A DNA stretch of 64,000 bases from Acridotheres tristis (Eukaryota > Chordata > Aves > Passeriformes > Sturnidae). The stretch is from the NCBI GenBank assembly GCA_037013685.1, contig CM072886.1:64432433-64496432 (forward strand), in the 5' to 3' direction. How positions within the stretch are numbered: position 1 is the first letter of the stretch; every line of letters starts with the position of its first letter. The position numbers and the translations under genes are program-made. The notes below the pieces were generated by a model that ran no database searches, was not told the DNA's origin, and saw nothing but the letters and a program-made list of their open reading frames with translations. This document shows, piece after piece, positions 10,760-25,429 of the stretch.

Positions 10760-12769
10760 AAAGGATTACCTTCTCATTTTAAATTCACCGTGTATAATCC
10801 AGCTAGATCTCAGCTACATAGATATCTGAAGACTCTGGACACAAAAATTCCTTCTGAGTTCTGAAGTCTCTGATGTATGTGACAATTAAAGTTACAGTAA
10901 ATGCCATGATTATACATAATAAGTCTACATTAAATAAACAGCCATTGGTAACAACCAAAGTGCATCTTATTATGCCTACATGTCTTAAGAGTTTCTTCCT
11001 GCTGGTTAGTTCAATCCTACAAAAACGGATTAGATTACAGAATTTCCCCCCTGATATTTCAGAGGAAAAAAAAATAAACCAGCCGCTGCAAAAAAAAGAG
11101 TGTGACCCGCTAAAAGGAAAAAATACTCTAATCTGAAAATACCAGTGTGACAGACATCAAATGCACTATTGGTTGACTCACCATGGAGGGATGTGTTCTG
11201 GTATAACATGACTATTGGTAATTTTGTAATGACACTTTCAATTCTGGTCAAATTCTGTTTGTTTTGCTCAAAATTTTACTGCCCAATTGCTAAGGTACTG
11301 CCTCTTACCAATGAACATTCCTGCTTAGTGCTTGTCCAATTGAGTTGTGACTTAATTTCACAGGGAGAGCACTTGTTCCAGCCTTAAAAATATGAGTGTT
11401 GCCAACACTCCTACCATCAATTCCTCCATTGTATATAGAGTTAGAAAAATGTACACACTCAGGTCAGTGTACTCAGCACAGAGTAAGAAGAAAGAAAATG
11501 AAGCTACTTCTATTTGGCTGATCAGGAAATACCAAAATAAAATGTTATAGAGAAATAAATCATGTATCATCCTAATTCCCAGTGCAATTTGGAAAATGTA
11601 CAAACACTTTTTTCTTAATATTTTCAAGTCCGAGTGATTCCTTTTATTAAAAATATCAATTAAATATTCCTGCCCTGTCCCCTGACCTCTCCCCCCTGCC
11701 TTCCCTCCAGAATAAAAAGACTTGTGGAGGAAGAGTAGTTGCCTCCTAGCATTAAAACGTGGACTGTGTGCATCCATCTGTTCAATGGAAATCATAGATC
11801 CTTGAGTCACACAAAATGGTGACGCAGAATCAGAGGGAGATGACCTTCAGAGGCTCTCTGTCAGGATAGTTCTGATGCTTTTCTTGTCATTTGTGATCCT
11901 TGATGAGTCTTTGTCTTGCCTTCTGAAGGGCCTTAATTTTTGTCCTCTGGAAAACTGAGATCAGTCAGGAATGTTTCCTTCCAGGAGGTAACATGCCGCA
12001 GGGAGTCCTTTGATGGTGTTTAGTAAAGGCTCTCCTCCTTCTGGTTGCTGTCTGTGGTCGTCCCTCTGTGGAGAAGGTTTTTGGCCACCCTACAACCACG
12101 ATCCCTCCAGCTCGGCCCTACAAAGTCCTCTTAGATGCTTTAGCCAGCACTCACATCCTCTTGCTCATCCATTCCTGCAAGAAATATTAATGTGCTGTTC
12201 TTTCTTGTCTAACCCCATGGAATATTAAGGATACATGTACATAAGTATATTTGTGTTCTGAGGAATGGTCCATGAGCAATTTCTTCTGTTGTGAAATTTT
12301 GCACCACAGAGATATGCAAAACTGCTTGCAAAACATTTTAGGGTGCTGAGCACTCACAACTCATACCTCCAGAAGAGCAGTGAGGGTGTTCAGCTCTCCT
12401 GGGTCTTGGCCATGGGGGCATAACACAGGAAGGATTTTGTCATACCTCATCCAAGAAATATTTTGCAGATGCAGCTCAAAGAAGGCATCTGGATCAGAAA
12501 AGATAATTAAACCAGGATAGAAACAAACTTCTTTTATAACCTAAAGAGAATTTGACCAATTGAGTCCCTTTGTTTGTATCAACTAAACATTTGTGCGTGG
12601 AAATCGGATGGTTAGAATAAATATTTGGTGCCTACTTGGTAATATTCATGAAACGTATTTACATGTTTAGATTTTTCCAAATCTGCATACCTAAACTTTA
12701 AGCATATGTGCAATCAGCTTCAAGTTTTCCAAACAAAAAAAGACCAAGAAAGGGGGGAAAAATAGCATC
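10760..12769. other. Non-coding unique DNA
   Basis: AT-rich, with an open frame of 150 codons on the minus strand (11358-11810) that has no family resemblance and low-complexity hydrophobic composition. No splice-supported exon or recognised repeat. Confidence 0.55.
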
Positions 12770-12925
12770 TGCTCCTCAGCTAATCAAACCACCCAGGGAG
12801 ATTGTCAATAAACAGTGCAAGGACCGGGTCCTCCTGCCGCTCCTTATTTCCTACGTGTCATATTCCATAATGGCACTTAACTGAAAGCAGATCATTGAAG
12901 ATTGCTGACAAAGGGTTGTTGGCTT
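12770..12925. promoter_or_regulatory. Candidate conserved non-coding element
   Basis: A compact block with intact motif-like words (CTCAGCTAATCAAACC, GATTGTCAATAAACAG, GCAAGGACCGGGTCCTCC, TTCCATAATGGCAC, AGATCATTGAAGATTGC) and some retained CpG amid AT-rich surroundings. GGACCGGGTCC is itself near-palindromic. The reading as a regulatory element is from texture only. Confidence 0.3.
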
Positions 12926-13979
12926 TTGGGTTTTTTTTATTTAAGAAAGGCCAAAACGTGGTTGAGAGGGAAGCACTGGCAAAATTCTGGGGTGAGGAGA
13001 AGAAAGTGTGAGAAGCAGCTTCCTGATCATCAAAGTGAGAGGAGGGTTAGGAGCTGCTCCAGGTGTTAGAAGAGAGTCCCCTGGCACCACTGGAGAGACC
13101 CTGGTGGGGCTAGGGGAGCTGGCAATGAAGGAATGAAGTTAAGAATGGGAATCAGAGGATGAGAGTATTTTACTTTTTTTGCCTTTGTTCCTCATCTTTC
13201 AACTCTTTTTTTAGCTGACAATAAATAATTAGAAAATAACTTATTACTTATTTTTTAATGAAAAAAATACTTTTCACCAAATCAGGTCTGTTTTACCCAT
13301 GAACATTGATAATTTTATTGACAATTTTTTTGGTGAGCTTTTCCATCTTATTTTTTCCCCCCATCCTTCTGAGGAGGAGAAGTGGGAGAGGAGTTTGTAA
13401 CCAAGGCTAGCCTTCCACAGAAGGAAGCTCATGATAGCAATATATAAGAGGATTTCCTTTTCAAAAACAATTATAACATTTTTGAATATCAGGAGGCAGT
13501 CTATGACTATATGATATAGTTTACAGTAAACAACCAGAATAAATCATCCAGTGTGTGTTCTGAAGAAAATGCCAGCTCTTCCTGGCATGCCTAAGTATCC
13601 CTTAAGGAGAGTTACTGGCCATCTTATTTATTTAATAGGGGCTCATGCATGTTGAAAAAGAAAAGGTGATTTCTCTCTGTGGTGTTAGACCAACATTTTT
13701 AGTGGATGGAGATCTGATACCTTGAATTGAAAAATATTATAGTATACAATTTGCTTAATGCTACATGCTGCTTAGAACTGTATCCTATGTGGGATAAGAT
13801 AGAATAAGAAATATATAGGGAAAGGTGAAGAAAAAGGGTGGCAGCCACTTTATCCATTACCATTTCATACTCACAACAGCCACTTTTGGGGTTTTTTTTT
13901 TAATTGCTTTTTTTGGTCCTTTTTTCCCCCTACTTTTATTTTTATTGAAGATAATGCTCTTCCATGGTTTTATACAATG
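12926..13979. other. Non-coding unique DNA
   Basis: AT-rich with several T and A runs. Nothing coding or repetitive is recognised apart from an imperfect 15-bp palindrome near 13505-13520. Confidence 0.55.
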
Positions 13980-14090
13980 CATAACATACAAACCTGTCAG
14001 CTTGTATGTTATGTTATGTTATGTTATGTTATGTTATGTTATGTTATGTTATGTTATGTTATGTTATGTTATGTTATGTTATGTTATGTT
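13980..14090. repeat. (ATGTT)17 microsatellite with an inverted upstream arm
   Basis: Seventeen uninterrupted ATGTT units occupy 14006-14090. Upstream, CATAACATACAA (13980-13991) is the exact reverse complement of TTGTATGTTATG (14002-14013), separated by 10 bases, so the start of the array can fold back on its flank. The purity of the array suggests recent expansion and probable length polymorphism. The open frames through it (repeating MLCYV) are artefacts of a 15-base period. Confidence 0.97.
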
Positions 14091-16227
14091 TTCCCCTTGA
14101 CTGGTCAATATGTGGTAGTGATGCTGTTATGTTAAAACTGGTAATGCTGGGAAGCATAAGAGGATGGAAAGTGGTTGGGGTAGGAGTAATGGGTATTTTC
14201 CCAGTATGGTAGTTGCAGGATCTCCCAGTCAGAAGAAAGCCTGTGCCAGAAAGGAAGTGGTGGTAGAAAGAGCCAAGGAAAAGCTTTTATTTCTTGTACC
14301 CAGGTTATGTGGTGCCAAATCTGTGGCAACAGCTCTATGTGACCATGGCCCAGTACATGGCAGTACCTTTGTAGTCCCTTTTCCATCAGATCAGGATGTA
14401 CCTTTCTGTGCTTTTTGACATGTGGGTTGCAATGGGGAGATTGTGCCTAAACAAGGTATTTTGGTGTAAAACCACCAGGTCACTCTTTTCTTGAGTTGTA
14501 ATATGCTGTAACACGCTGAAGAGGTTGCTGTAAGGTTACCTCACACCCTCACACTGGTTATAAGCTGAGCTTAAAGCAGTAGCCAAGATGTATAGAGAAA
14601 TTACTTCAGATTTATTTACAGAGACTCATTTGTGTTGAACTAGCAGTTTTCTATTGTGTCAGCAACTCTCTATTGCATTTATTTGTTACTGTGACATTAG
14701 GCAAGAGTACAATCCTATTAAACCTGTACATTACATTTCACAGAATTGTAAGCCTTTATTATTTTGCAGAATGAGAAGAAATATGAATTCTTACTGCTGA
14801 AAATTCCTGATACAGCAGTCAAGCCTAAAAATACTGTCACTCTCAGAGTAGGAGCTTGGTGGGGTTTTTTTAAACTCGTGTATTTTTTAATAACTTCATA
14901 CCTAAAATAAAATTTACTAAGTTTTGCCATTCATCAGGAGGATAAGGAAGATACTTAGACTTCTATCAGTGAAGAATAGAGAGGAAAGTTATTACTTTGC
15001 TCTTTTCAGCTGGCATCTTGTCTAGCAAGGAATTTCTTAGTTTTGAGTTTAGCCTCTGTTTTGCAGGTAGACCATTGATGCAAGGTTTAAAAACTGATCT
15101 ATTAAAAGCACAAGTTTAAAATGGTAATTCTTCCTAAGGCCATGCTATGTAAGACCCTCTGAGCACTTAGATGGTTACAGAAAGATGATGGCCCTGGGAT
15201 TTCCCTACGCTTTCTCAGGGCCAGCTGAGGTGCTCATTCTCACTGATCCTGCAAAAACCCTCAGCAGAGACATTCTGCAGAACATCCTCAGGTAGCAAAA
15301 GGCACTCTATTGAATCATTGTTCAGAATGCTTTGGTTTTCTTCAGGTAACATTTTGAACCAACAGACTCTGAAAATTCCATGCGAGTGAATGACCACAGA
15401 GCACAAACTTGCTTCCTTTACTTTTTGTGAATACCTTGGGCATAGGAAACAGATCATGATTGGAAAAAGAGTGTTTGGTGAGACAGGCATTTAGTCTTGT
15501 CCTCATTTAGAGTATAAATGGAGGAAAAATAATTTTTCTGCAAATCCCTTCCAAAAAGGGAGAGAGTGGGAAACCAGCTTTGAAAGTTTCTTACCACTGT
15601 GGTAAGAGTGCATGACATCAGACCCCATAAATGCAGCATTGTTTCTGCTAACACTATTAACTATTTTAATTAATATGATGGATTCATTGGATATTATAAA
15701 GAAATGAGAAATTGACTTTCTCTGAAGACAAAAGTCTGTGGTACTGTTACAGACTGGATGGGAACCCAACACATTCTAGTTAATTTCTTGTTTATGTCGT
15801 GCCTTTGGTGTCACCTTGTACAGACCCTTGTGTCTCTACATCTGTACTATCTCCAATAAAAAGGATATAATACCTCCTCCTCTTGGAGATGTTTTGCAAG
15901 GGTGTGTTGGTACGGCACTTCAATATTTTCGTGATCAGAATTTCTAAGGATGAAAAGTCTATTTGCAAACGATTATAAGAGTTGATTATAAGGTCTATTC
16001 AAATATTTCTTTACTGGCTATTTAATTTGCTAGGATACAAAATTTGTTGAAAATTTCACTCTTCCACATTCTGCCAACAATTTCTATATTATTTGTAATA
16101 CATAGCAGTACAAAGTTAAGTTATGACAAATTTTGGCCTTTAAAAAAGTGACTGTTCCAAAGTTCTACTTGTACTTCTCAGTGAGAGATTGTTTACAGCA
16201 ATATGAATTTTCTGAGGCAAATTTTCC
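14091..16227. other. Non-coding unique DNA with one short palindrome
   Basis: No gene recognised. TCTTACCAC-T-GTGGTAAGA at 15589-15607 is a perfect 19-bp palindrome around a central T, containing a CCACTGTGG core. Otherwise AT-rich single-copy-looking sequence. Confidence 0.55.
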
Positions 16228-16268
16228 ATGAGATTGCACTGATTTACACCAGCTAGAGATCTGGTCTG
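16228..16268. mobile_element. End of a palindromic MITE-like element
   Basis: The stretch containing GCACTGATTTACACCAGC and GATCTGGTC matches the arm and terminal motif of sauropsid palindromic MITE-like repeats (typically GATTTACACCAGC...GATCTGGCC). Only one arm is recognisable, so it is a truncated or decayed copy. Confidence 0.55.
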
Positions 16269-19200
16269 TTGTGTCAATATTAATAATAATTTTACCTGAA
16301 ATTACAGTAATTTTAAATGTTGACAGCTAGGTTATTTGTTTTCTGTCATGCACTCGTGTCTTGCAATGTCTGAATATTTACATCTTCATCTCAATTTTGT
16401 AGCAAAACAATGTGATGAAATTGGGTTTAGTATAAAGCTGTTGACTCAATTTATTTATAAATTTCTTTTTCTGTGGGTAAATCATAATGCAAATGGAAAT
16501 GACTGAATGTGTGTCCTATTATTAATTTTTACCCTTTTCAAATGTGTAGATAGTCTTGAATCTTAAATCCTATACGGAATGAATAGTTACATCAACATAC
16601 ATGTTATTTGCAAACTTGCATGCTGTGAATCATATGTGCTAATATGGTAATTGTTTGAATGGTTGAGATATTGGATGGCCTTTAAGATCTTAGCTGGTGA
16701 AAAGTTGGAGGTATGAGGAGTTCTGTGAGAGTTAAGCAAGGTTTATCAAAGTTCAATGCTGAAAAAATAAGATGACACACATTTACCTTTTGGTACTTCT
16801 TGAGGTAATTTGCTTTTTTTTTTATTTGACCAAACATTTGCATTAAAATGTACCTGTTTTCCTGCTTCTAAGGGAAGATTTTAATCCATTCTGACCCCCT
16901 AATGCAATGTAGGAAGATTTGTGATAATATCAAATGCTAGCTCTGGAGAATTTCCCAGGATAACTGTTCCTTGTGGAAGCATGAGTGCAGAGGACAGCAG
17001 AAAGCGGGGGGCTGGGGAGGGAGATGGGGTCCTCAAGACTGGGGCACTGGCAGCAAGGATGCCAACAGCCCAGGGAATTCTGTGGCAGCCCAGGGACACT
17101 GAGCTGAGGCATGGCTGAGGGAAGATAAAAACACTTCTCTAAGGCAAAGACAGGATTTTGAAGCTCTTAAGCAATGTAGCATCACCTAGGTCAGAAGAAA
17201 AATTTTTACCTGCTTTGTCCAGGGTTAGTGAAGAAAGAGAAGGCAGGGTTCCCTGCTAGTATTCCAGAGTTCAGGCTGAGGTTTGAAAGTGCTTCCCATC
17301 CCAGTGTAATTTCAAAAAGTGAGTCATGGTTGCATTTGTACAGCATGAGACACCTGAAAATGCCAGCTCAACCAAGACCCTGAGCTTTTGATCTCTTTAG
17401 TTTCAGTCACCTCAAGATGGAGAAGAAACTTGGAACTGGGAAAATACTAAGAGTTTCTACTTATGTATGAAAGGGTAAATTAGTAGTTTGTACTGGCTGT
17501 TTTTCTAATGCATTATATAAATATCAGGACATCCCCAATTCCTTGTGCAGTACCCCTGTTTTCATGCACAGGAATATCATGTCTTGAAGGAGAACATATT
17601 TAACAGCAGACACCACTGTAGGTTTCATATTATAAAGAAATATTTTTAAAACTTGTTTCATTGACTTTCTTTTTTTGAGCTAAAGTATATTTTACATCAC
17701 AGTATTTCATCACAAGTGTCCTGGGTGTTAATGCAAGTTACTTTATATGTGTGCTTGTGTATGAATACACGCTATTGTACTATTGATCTCTTTTGAAAAA
17801 CGTGAGGCTGTATCACAGCAGGGTATTTTCTCTTCAGAGCAGTACCTTCTTCATCAGCACTGGACACCATCTGTAGATGGCAGCTCACGAGAATGAGACA
17901 CCCTAATATGGCCCTTGGTGAAATGGATCTTTAATTTTTTTTTTTTTTCCCATGAGTTACCATCATTAAGAATTTTTATTAGGATACATAGAGGTCAAGT
18001 TCCTTGAATTGTGCTGATGGCAAGTCAGGAAGATCTGGTGGAAGCTATATCTAACATAAATGTATTCATATTTACAACATTGGAAAAGAAAATCTCAAGT
18101 TTATAACCAAAGTTAGAGACCAGATTCACAGATTCAAAGTCATGTTTGGCTAATCTGTCATCTATCTCTCCCCACCAAAAGTGGTGATTTTTGCTTTTGT
18201 TTTTAATATTTTGACTCTGAGCTCTTTTGAAGGGGTGTGTGGCCGTTTTTGTAAATATTGCAAATTAAATGCTAAACATGATGGATTTTGACAGAAAAAA
18301 TACTTGAAAATCTGTGCATTACTTTTCAAGGAAAGTCTTGTATTTTCTAACAAGTTAAATGCATTAGTAAATGCTGATGAATAGAGAAATATAATGCAAT
18401 ATGTAGGGGGCCTTTTGTAGATTGAGATGGCTGTACTTTAAGTCTTTTAACATAATAACTATTGTAACATTGTTTTGAAATGTTTTGCAGAATTTTGTAG
18501 CTGAGAGAGAAATAATCCAGAGCTCAGGGAAGACAGAAAACATCTTGTGGTACGGTATTGTAGGAAGGAAAATTAATATATGTGAATGTTACAAAATTCG
18601 GATAACAAGTATTTTGTTTCCACTGATTAAAAATTGAATTAAAGAAGAATTTGCTGAGATTTGTAAAATAAAAAATGGCCTCTTAGTTTTTAATACAAAA
18701 ACATCTGTATAGAAGAAAGGCTAGCATTAAAAAAGTCTCAGAAACTTCTATCTGATCACTAGCAAGTATTGGTCACCAGTAAGAAATAAGATGTTACTAA
18801 TACTTTTTCTCATGCAAGAGCACTCAGGATCCAGCAATAATACTCCAGATCAGTCAGCACTTTGTGGTGACAGCTGGCAAACACCTTCTCTCTCAGTGTC
18901 AGTCCCAGTGATACACTTGGAACATATGCAGGAAGATAACAAATACTGTGTGGACAGCTCAGAAAACTTCCAGTTTGTAATTTATTTTTCAAGATGAATT
19001 CAATTTATTTGCTACATCAAAAAAATCACCAGAAAAGAATAGCATGAAAGACAAAAGAACTGGCCAACAATTGCAATTTGGAAACAGTGTAATTCCCCTG
19101 TGTGTTTCTCTGAAAATTGTTCCTTTAAGAATAACAGTGTTGTGTCAGCAACAGTAATCACTGTTTAGTTTCTGAGACCAATGATTCTAACTGACATAGT

Positions 19201-22200
19201 TCAAAACAGAATGAACTATATCAATAACCAGTGAGGAGTCATCAAAGAGGCCAAGAAGACTACAAAGTCTTAAATTATCACCCTAAAGTAACTCTCATGA
19301 TGTAAAGAACATTTTTTTTTCTTTGTCTTAGGAGCATTCTCATTCTTCTAAAAATGCCAGGTGGAAATTTTGTAAATATTGACATATATTAGAGTTTTCC
19401 AGAATTATTCCTGTTCTATAACTATCATGTTGCAGGGAAAGTATATAGTTGATAAGTGGAATAATGAATAATTTCTGTATCACAGATAACTCATCTGTCA
19501 CTCACGTGTCACTCACTTGGGCCTGCATGAAGGTCATCAGAGAATTTCCCACACTTACCACCTGTGCCCAAAGATATTTCTTCTTAAAGCACTTCATCAT
19601 GTCTTGAAAGATCTGTGTTAGTGGTTGTGGAAATCTAAATGAAGTCTCCTTCCTCTGTTTATTTTAATCCAAAATACAGGCATATATGTGCATATAAAAA
19701 ATAAATATTATCAATTATAAAACAGCCTTTGTAGATGTGTTTCAAATTTTAGAATTCCCAAATAAAACAATATTCCCAACAGCATTTTCCTCATTTAAAA
19801 TTATTCATATGCATTCCCCAGAGTACTGGGAAAGCAGATAGCAGAGGCTTTTTATATACAGCTTATAATTGACAAAATCAGGTTCCCGGCATACAGATAA
19901 AAAGGTGTCCCATTTCTGCTGGATCCACTTTTTGAAAACCTGTGATGTGTTTTTTGATTCGCTCACTGAGAGCAAGGCTCAGAGAAGGGATGGGATAATT
20001 TTGGGGAGAGAAGAGGCTCGTGTTTCAGGAAAAGTGATTACGCGGTATCCAGAGATCATCTGGAAACCAAGTGAAGAAAGAATGTGTGTGGTCTGAGGTC
20101 AACTGTCCCCATTGTTCAGTCTAGTCTGTCTCTCAATAATGAAAGAGTCATTCTGCAAGCTCTGTCTTTATAATGGAGCCAAGAGTAGAGGGTGCTCATT
20201 TTAAACAAGCATCTCACTGATGCTCACATTTGCCCACACTGAATTTCATGGATGCTAAACTATTGCTTCTGAAAAGACTGCCTTCTTTTTGTTACCTGCT
20301 CTTCCCTCTGAGAAGAAGCAGGGAAGCAAAGGTTTTCTCCTGTCGTGGGGAGGGAGAAGTCCTTTGCTGTGGAAATGTTGGCAGGTCCAGATCTTTAAGC
20401 AGGAGGAAGGTTTAGGCTGAGGAGCTGCAGACATCAGCAGCTGGTTCTGCCTCTGAAACAACAGCCGCTGTCCCTGGGGCTGGATCGGGGTATGCTACAT
20501 TTTAACAGGGATATTCCTAAACTTTTAATCTTCTGACACTGTGTCTGTTGCTTTGGAGAAACAGTGAGCTGTGAGTAAAGTTATTTAACAGTTGCTGTCA
20601 AAAGATTTGGAACCTCAATGGCTATTTGACTTAAGTAGTTGGGAGATATTTTTCTGGAAAATGTTCCAAGGCTAGAAGTTAATGTTATTTTATAAATGTT
20701 TTTCTTCTTTAAGTAGCACTCTGAACGATTTAGGTTCGATTTTGAGCATTACCTCACACAGTTTTAATAAACACATTTTGGTGGCTGGGCTGGTTTTGTT
20801 GGAAAATACTGCTTCCCTTTTCTGAAATTTTATTCTATATTATTATTTGAATATGTGTATTGGAGCTTGTCATCCTAAAATCCTTGAACATATAGAAACC
20901 TTCCAGAATTAGAGAAGATAACACATCTCTGTGTTTAATAGTTCTGACAGACTTTTATTCTAGATTCACTTCTAATTGTTCTTTTATCCCTTTTATTATT
21001 TCTGGCTCCAAAACTTCCTGTAGCAATAAGCTCCATATTTTAATTACATGCCAAATGAGTAAATATTTACTTCTTTTAATTTTAAACAGGCTGTAATAAT
21101 TTCATGTTCTTCAGAATGAGAAACAATTATAATTGTTACCTATTCACTCTCTCCATGCCATTTGTGGTATGCTTTACTTTTCTAATATCATAATTTCTTT
21201 CTTTCTGAATTGGTTGAGTTGACCTATGTAGTAGGTCTGGTACTCTGCTCATCAGTGGCATCATCTCTCTTTTTCTAGGAGACTGAATGCCACAGGGAAG
21301 TATTTTAACAAGGTGCTTGTGTTGTCCTGGTCTGTATTAAACTTGGAGCTAGGAGTGGAAACAACTCATCTGATTTCAAGGGCTTTGATGCAACCTAAGA
21401 GTACGCATAGTTCTGTGTGTACTTTTCTCTTACCTTGTAAGTTTTAATGCATTTGTGGAGCAGAATATTTGTGGTGTTCCAAGAAGAGTGCAGGCCTGAT
21501 TCATGCACGCCTGTCTGAACAGTGCAGGGGCAGTCACCTTCTGCAGTCACAGCAGTTTTCCACCCAGATTCATGGGAGCCCGGCTGATGACCAATCTGCA
21601 AAAATCTAGTTGTGAGTACACATAGGGAAGTGTGAGCTTATATCAGATATTTTATGCCAGATTCTGCTTAGTTTTAAAATGACGTCTGAGTAAATGTGTA
21701 TGAAAGAAGGTGGAGATCGGTATCACAGGACAGTGAGAACCTTGAAAAGCTCTCCTGGTGTCATATTTCACTATCCAACAGCTTGGCTAGAGGTCTGTTT
21801 GGGTCAGGCTTCTTGCTGGAGTAGCCAGGCTACAGACACACTCCCCTGGTGAGCCTGTGACAATTGGCTTTAACCAGACCAGAGCCAGTGAGAGCTTGGC
21901 TGGAGGGCAGGAGGCTTCTATAGCAAGAACAACTGCAAAAAAGGGAAGACCTGGCAAACGGATTTCACCAGCATCACAGCCTACTTCAGAGCAGAATTTC
22001 TGCTTGTTTTACAGCAAAAAGTGATGTCTTTTTATCACAGTGTAACTCTGAGAGAGTAGGTGAAATTGCTTGGAAGCTAAGAAAGTTGGCTAAGTTATTC
22101 TTAATGAGTGTTTTTAAGAACTGTGTTCGTCGAGATGTTATTCTCTAGGTGTATGCCATTCAGTATCATCATAGTAATATTGATGATTCCTAGGTCCAAC

Positions 22201-23979
22201 TGAGCAAGAATTCACTGTATTTTCTGCTATGCACTTTCAGTGAAATAGAAACATCAGTTCAAGTATTTTGGAGAGTTAGATATTCTTTAATGAATAGAAC
22301 ATGAATAATCATACATTCAGGCCTTTTTCAGTCATCTGGAGGGAGCAGAAGGAAAGAAGGAAAAAAAGTTGGAAGAAAACTAATAAGATGAAAGTTGGGT
22401 GATAGTTTTAGCTTTACTTGAGGGGGAGAACTTTATTAAATTCAGCGTTTTCTGTCCTTAGGGTTAGGTTTTACTCGTGACAGGCCTTTTGTCTTGATCT
22501 ACAACAATGAAATGGATCTAGTTCACTTGACCATAATAATTTTTAAGTAGACAGTAAAACGTTATTGCCTAAGAACTCCGACTGGCTAAAGTGATAAAGT
22601 ATTATGCCCATGGATTGAGACCAACGCCTAAGATTTTTTTTTCCTAGAGTTGTGGTTGTTTGTATGTTTACATTGTATTTAATTTCTTCAGCCCACACAG
22701 AAGACTAGGCAGACAAGAGAGAAGTAGATCTGCAAGAATGCCACCGTCTACTGAAAAATACTGTAGGTCTGCCCTCTTCTGGGCGATAGGTTTCCAGAGC
22801 CTGCTGTGACAAGTTTTTGGTTTCCCTCATACTATTTTCCAGCCAACTGTGTAAGTTTTGTAGGCCTGTGAGCTGAGACAGCTCCTCTTGTCTTCTCCTC
22901 CTTATTATCTCAAACTGTGAGACAGTCCTTCTTGCACCTATTAGAAATTAACAGAAGTCAGGAATCAGGGATATGAGGTCATCAGCTTGCTGGGAAAAGA
23001 TAAGCCCTGCCCTCCTTCATTGTGAGCTCCTACGGAACTTGGACTGCTCCTGAGGCAATGCTTTAGGATATACTTAACACAAATCCCAGTCTCTCCATGT
23101 GTTGGATGTATCCTGCCTAGTCTTGAATATCATAATATAATGTCTTCTCACAGGTAACATAAATATCTGTGCTAAGTCTGGATCAGAATAAAAGAATCTT
23201 AAGGAAAAAGAAAATCCAAAGAAGGAAATCTCAATTTTATGACCTAGCATAAGGAAAGAATCTCTCTAATTATGATATGCAGTTTCACTAGGCTCATTCT
23301 GCATCCAGAAACCCAAAATGAGCATTTTCTCAGAGCCAAGAAAAGTTAACTCTTTCTGTCTCTCCCATGGGTAAGTGAATATGAAAGCATTTCACTGTCT
23401 AGTTATTTTGGGATCGTCACTTAACACATTCTGATTCTCAGTTGCAACTATTTTAAATCCTCAGTGGTTTTGAAAACATAAAAATGGGGGTTTTTTGTGA
23501 ACATTTCCTGCTCTAGACCACCAGACTGAATCCACCTGGACCCAGTCACATTTGCAGGGCTTTGCAGCAGATTTAGGTGCAGGCTGTACTGTGAGATGGC
23601 ATGGCTGGCCTGCCTGGGTTTGCTCGGAGGGACATTGTTCAGGGCCTGATTGCTGGATTATCTCAGTGTCTGTGAGGGATGTTTGCCATCCCACATCATG
23701 GTCTGACATCTTCTTATAATCTACCTTACTTCTGCATGCTTTGTGAAGGCTTGGCAGTTTTCTTCTCACTTAGACAGTGTGTGTGTATCAAACCTCTGGC
23801 TGTGGATGAGAGTGCCTGGAATTAAGAACATTTGCACCCCTCATTTTCCTTTTGTGAAGCTCAGCTTTCACGGTTGCTTTCCAAAAAAGACAATTTGCAT
23901 ATTTCATCCATTGTTAGTAAACAGATTATAAGGCACTCGTTTGTGTGCTAAATCACAGCAAACTGTGCTTTGTGAATCT
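16269..23979. other. Long non-coding stretch
   Basis: About 7.7 kb of AT-rich sequence. It includes T and A runs (for example 17934-17949), a weak MITE-end-like fragment near 21655-21673 (GCCAGATTCTG), and scattered short frames under about 90 codons. No splice-supported exon, RNA gene or well-defined repeat was recognised. Confidence 0.55.
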
Positions 23980-24072
23980 GATTCTCATCTCCCCTTCATT
24001 CTAACCTGGCTTAACTCCATTGATTTCAGTGGAATTACTGCTGATTTATGTTGTGAAAGTGAGGGGAGAATC
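23980..24072. mobile_element. Palindromic MITE-like element, nearly complete
   Basis: Terminal GATTCTC (23980) and GAGAATC (ending 24072) are inverted copies, and the centre TTAACTCCATTGATTTCAG followed by TGGAATTACTGCTGATTTA is the hallmark of the palindromic sauropsid MITE family (Chompy-like). The two arms are imperfect reverse complements over most of about 90 bp. A further end motif, GAATCAGGCCC, lies at 24201-24211 and may be part of a second copy. No transposase is encoded, and none would be expected. Alternative names in repeat libraries are possible. Confidence 0.65.
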
Positions 24073-24856
24073 CAACAAGCAAATTTCCCTTTTGCACAAG
24101 AGCGTGCCAAAAGAAGTCCTAATTTACCACTGCGAATCTCTTCCAATATAGTGCTGGCTTAATTTCTTTTGAATCTACTTGGCTGGAATGTTACTGCAGT
24201 GAATCAGGCCCAGGATTCATATAATTATCTTTGTGTGCTTCTTTCTCACTTTTTTTTTTTCTCTATGTATGTTACCTCACATGAAGACTGAATTTACTGT
24301 CTGCTTTGCAGGTGACTTGCATATGACTCTATAAGGAAATGCATTTTTTGAAATCACAAGATCAGTTCGACAGACAATGGGCTACTGAAAATGGGAATTC
24401 CAACACAACAAATCTTTGTTTCTGGTTATGTCATACTATCTAAATAACCTGTAATTTCTCCCCAGCTTTTTACAGTAGTATCTCAGTGTGTACTATAATT
24501 ACTGAACGATTTTGCTGTAACATGGCTTTGGTAATGATGTGAAAATGCTGCTCTGCCTGTCCTTTTATCTTGAGAAGGATATGCATAACACAATATAGCT
24601 AAATGTGTGATAACTGCTTACTCACACATAGCTGTATCTAGCAATAACTACACGAAACTTAGTTTTCAGCAGTCTTTTCTGGTTTTTGTACATTTACATA
24701 CTTGTAAATACAGTCTGGAAATTAATATAACAGTGCAATTAAGAATAAAATACAATACAGATGAGTCCATTTTTTAAAAATCCAAGTGAAATATATCACA
24801 TACAAAGTGATAAATACCGTACTAAAATCAGTATAAAAAACTGGCAACAGTAAGTG

Positions 24857-24881
24857 AAAGATTCATAAGCTATGAATCTTT
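24857..24881. repeat. 11-bp inverted repeat, 3-base spacer
   Basis: AAAGATTCATA (24857-24867) and TATGAATCTTT (24871-24881) are exact reverse complements around AGC. Confidence 0.9.
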
Positions 24882-25429
24882 GGCAGAAAGGAGAATTTTC
24901 TGCTTGTATGAACAAATTATACAATTTTGCATTGTGCTGTTTGCACTTACTCTAGGCAACTTACAAACATAATATTGATGAGTAAAATCCCTTCCATGAT
25001 CCAGGTTTCTTTAGTAGTGGGTTTTGTACACTTGACAAATCAACAGGGCTTACACTCCTAAATTACTGAAGTACTTTGAAACATTTCTTCTGCACCTCTG
25101 TTTGCTGTATACCCTACATACAAAGCAAAAGATTAAAATCACCTTGATGGCTGTGTTTCTGCAGCTGACTTAGGTGGAAAGCAGACAATCTCATGTAAAA
25201 GATTTCCTCAAATTCTTCTCTTCTAAGAGAATCCACATGAAGAGGAGAGGAAAACACTGGCTCAGAAGCAGTAATGATGAGTGTTTTGACTACCCTACAG
25301 TTGTAATCACCTGCACATGAAGTAAAATTGTGCTGCACACTGCTCTGCTGCTACCCCAGAGTGGCTCTTGGGGCAGTCGCCTGGATCCATGATTTAATCT
25401 TTCACAAGCAGTAGTTCCTTAGGTCCCTC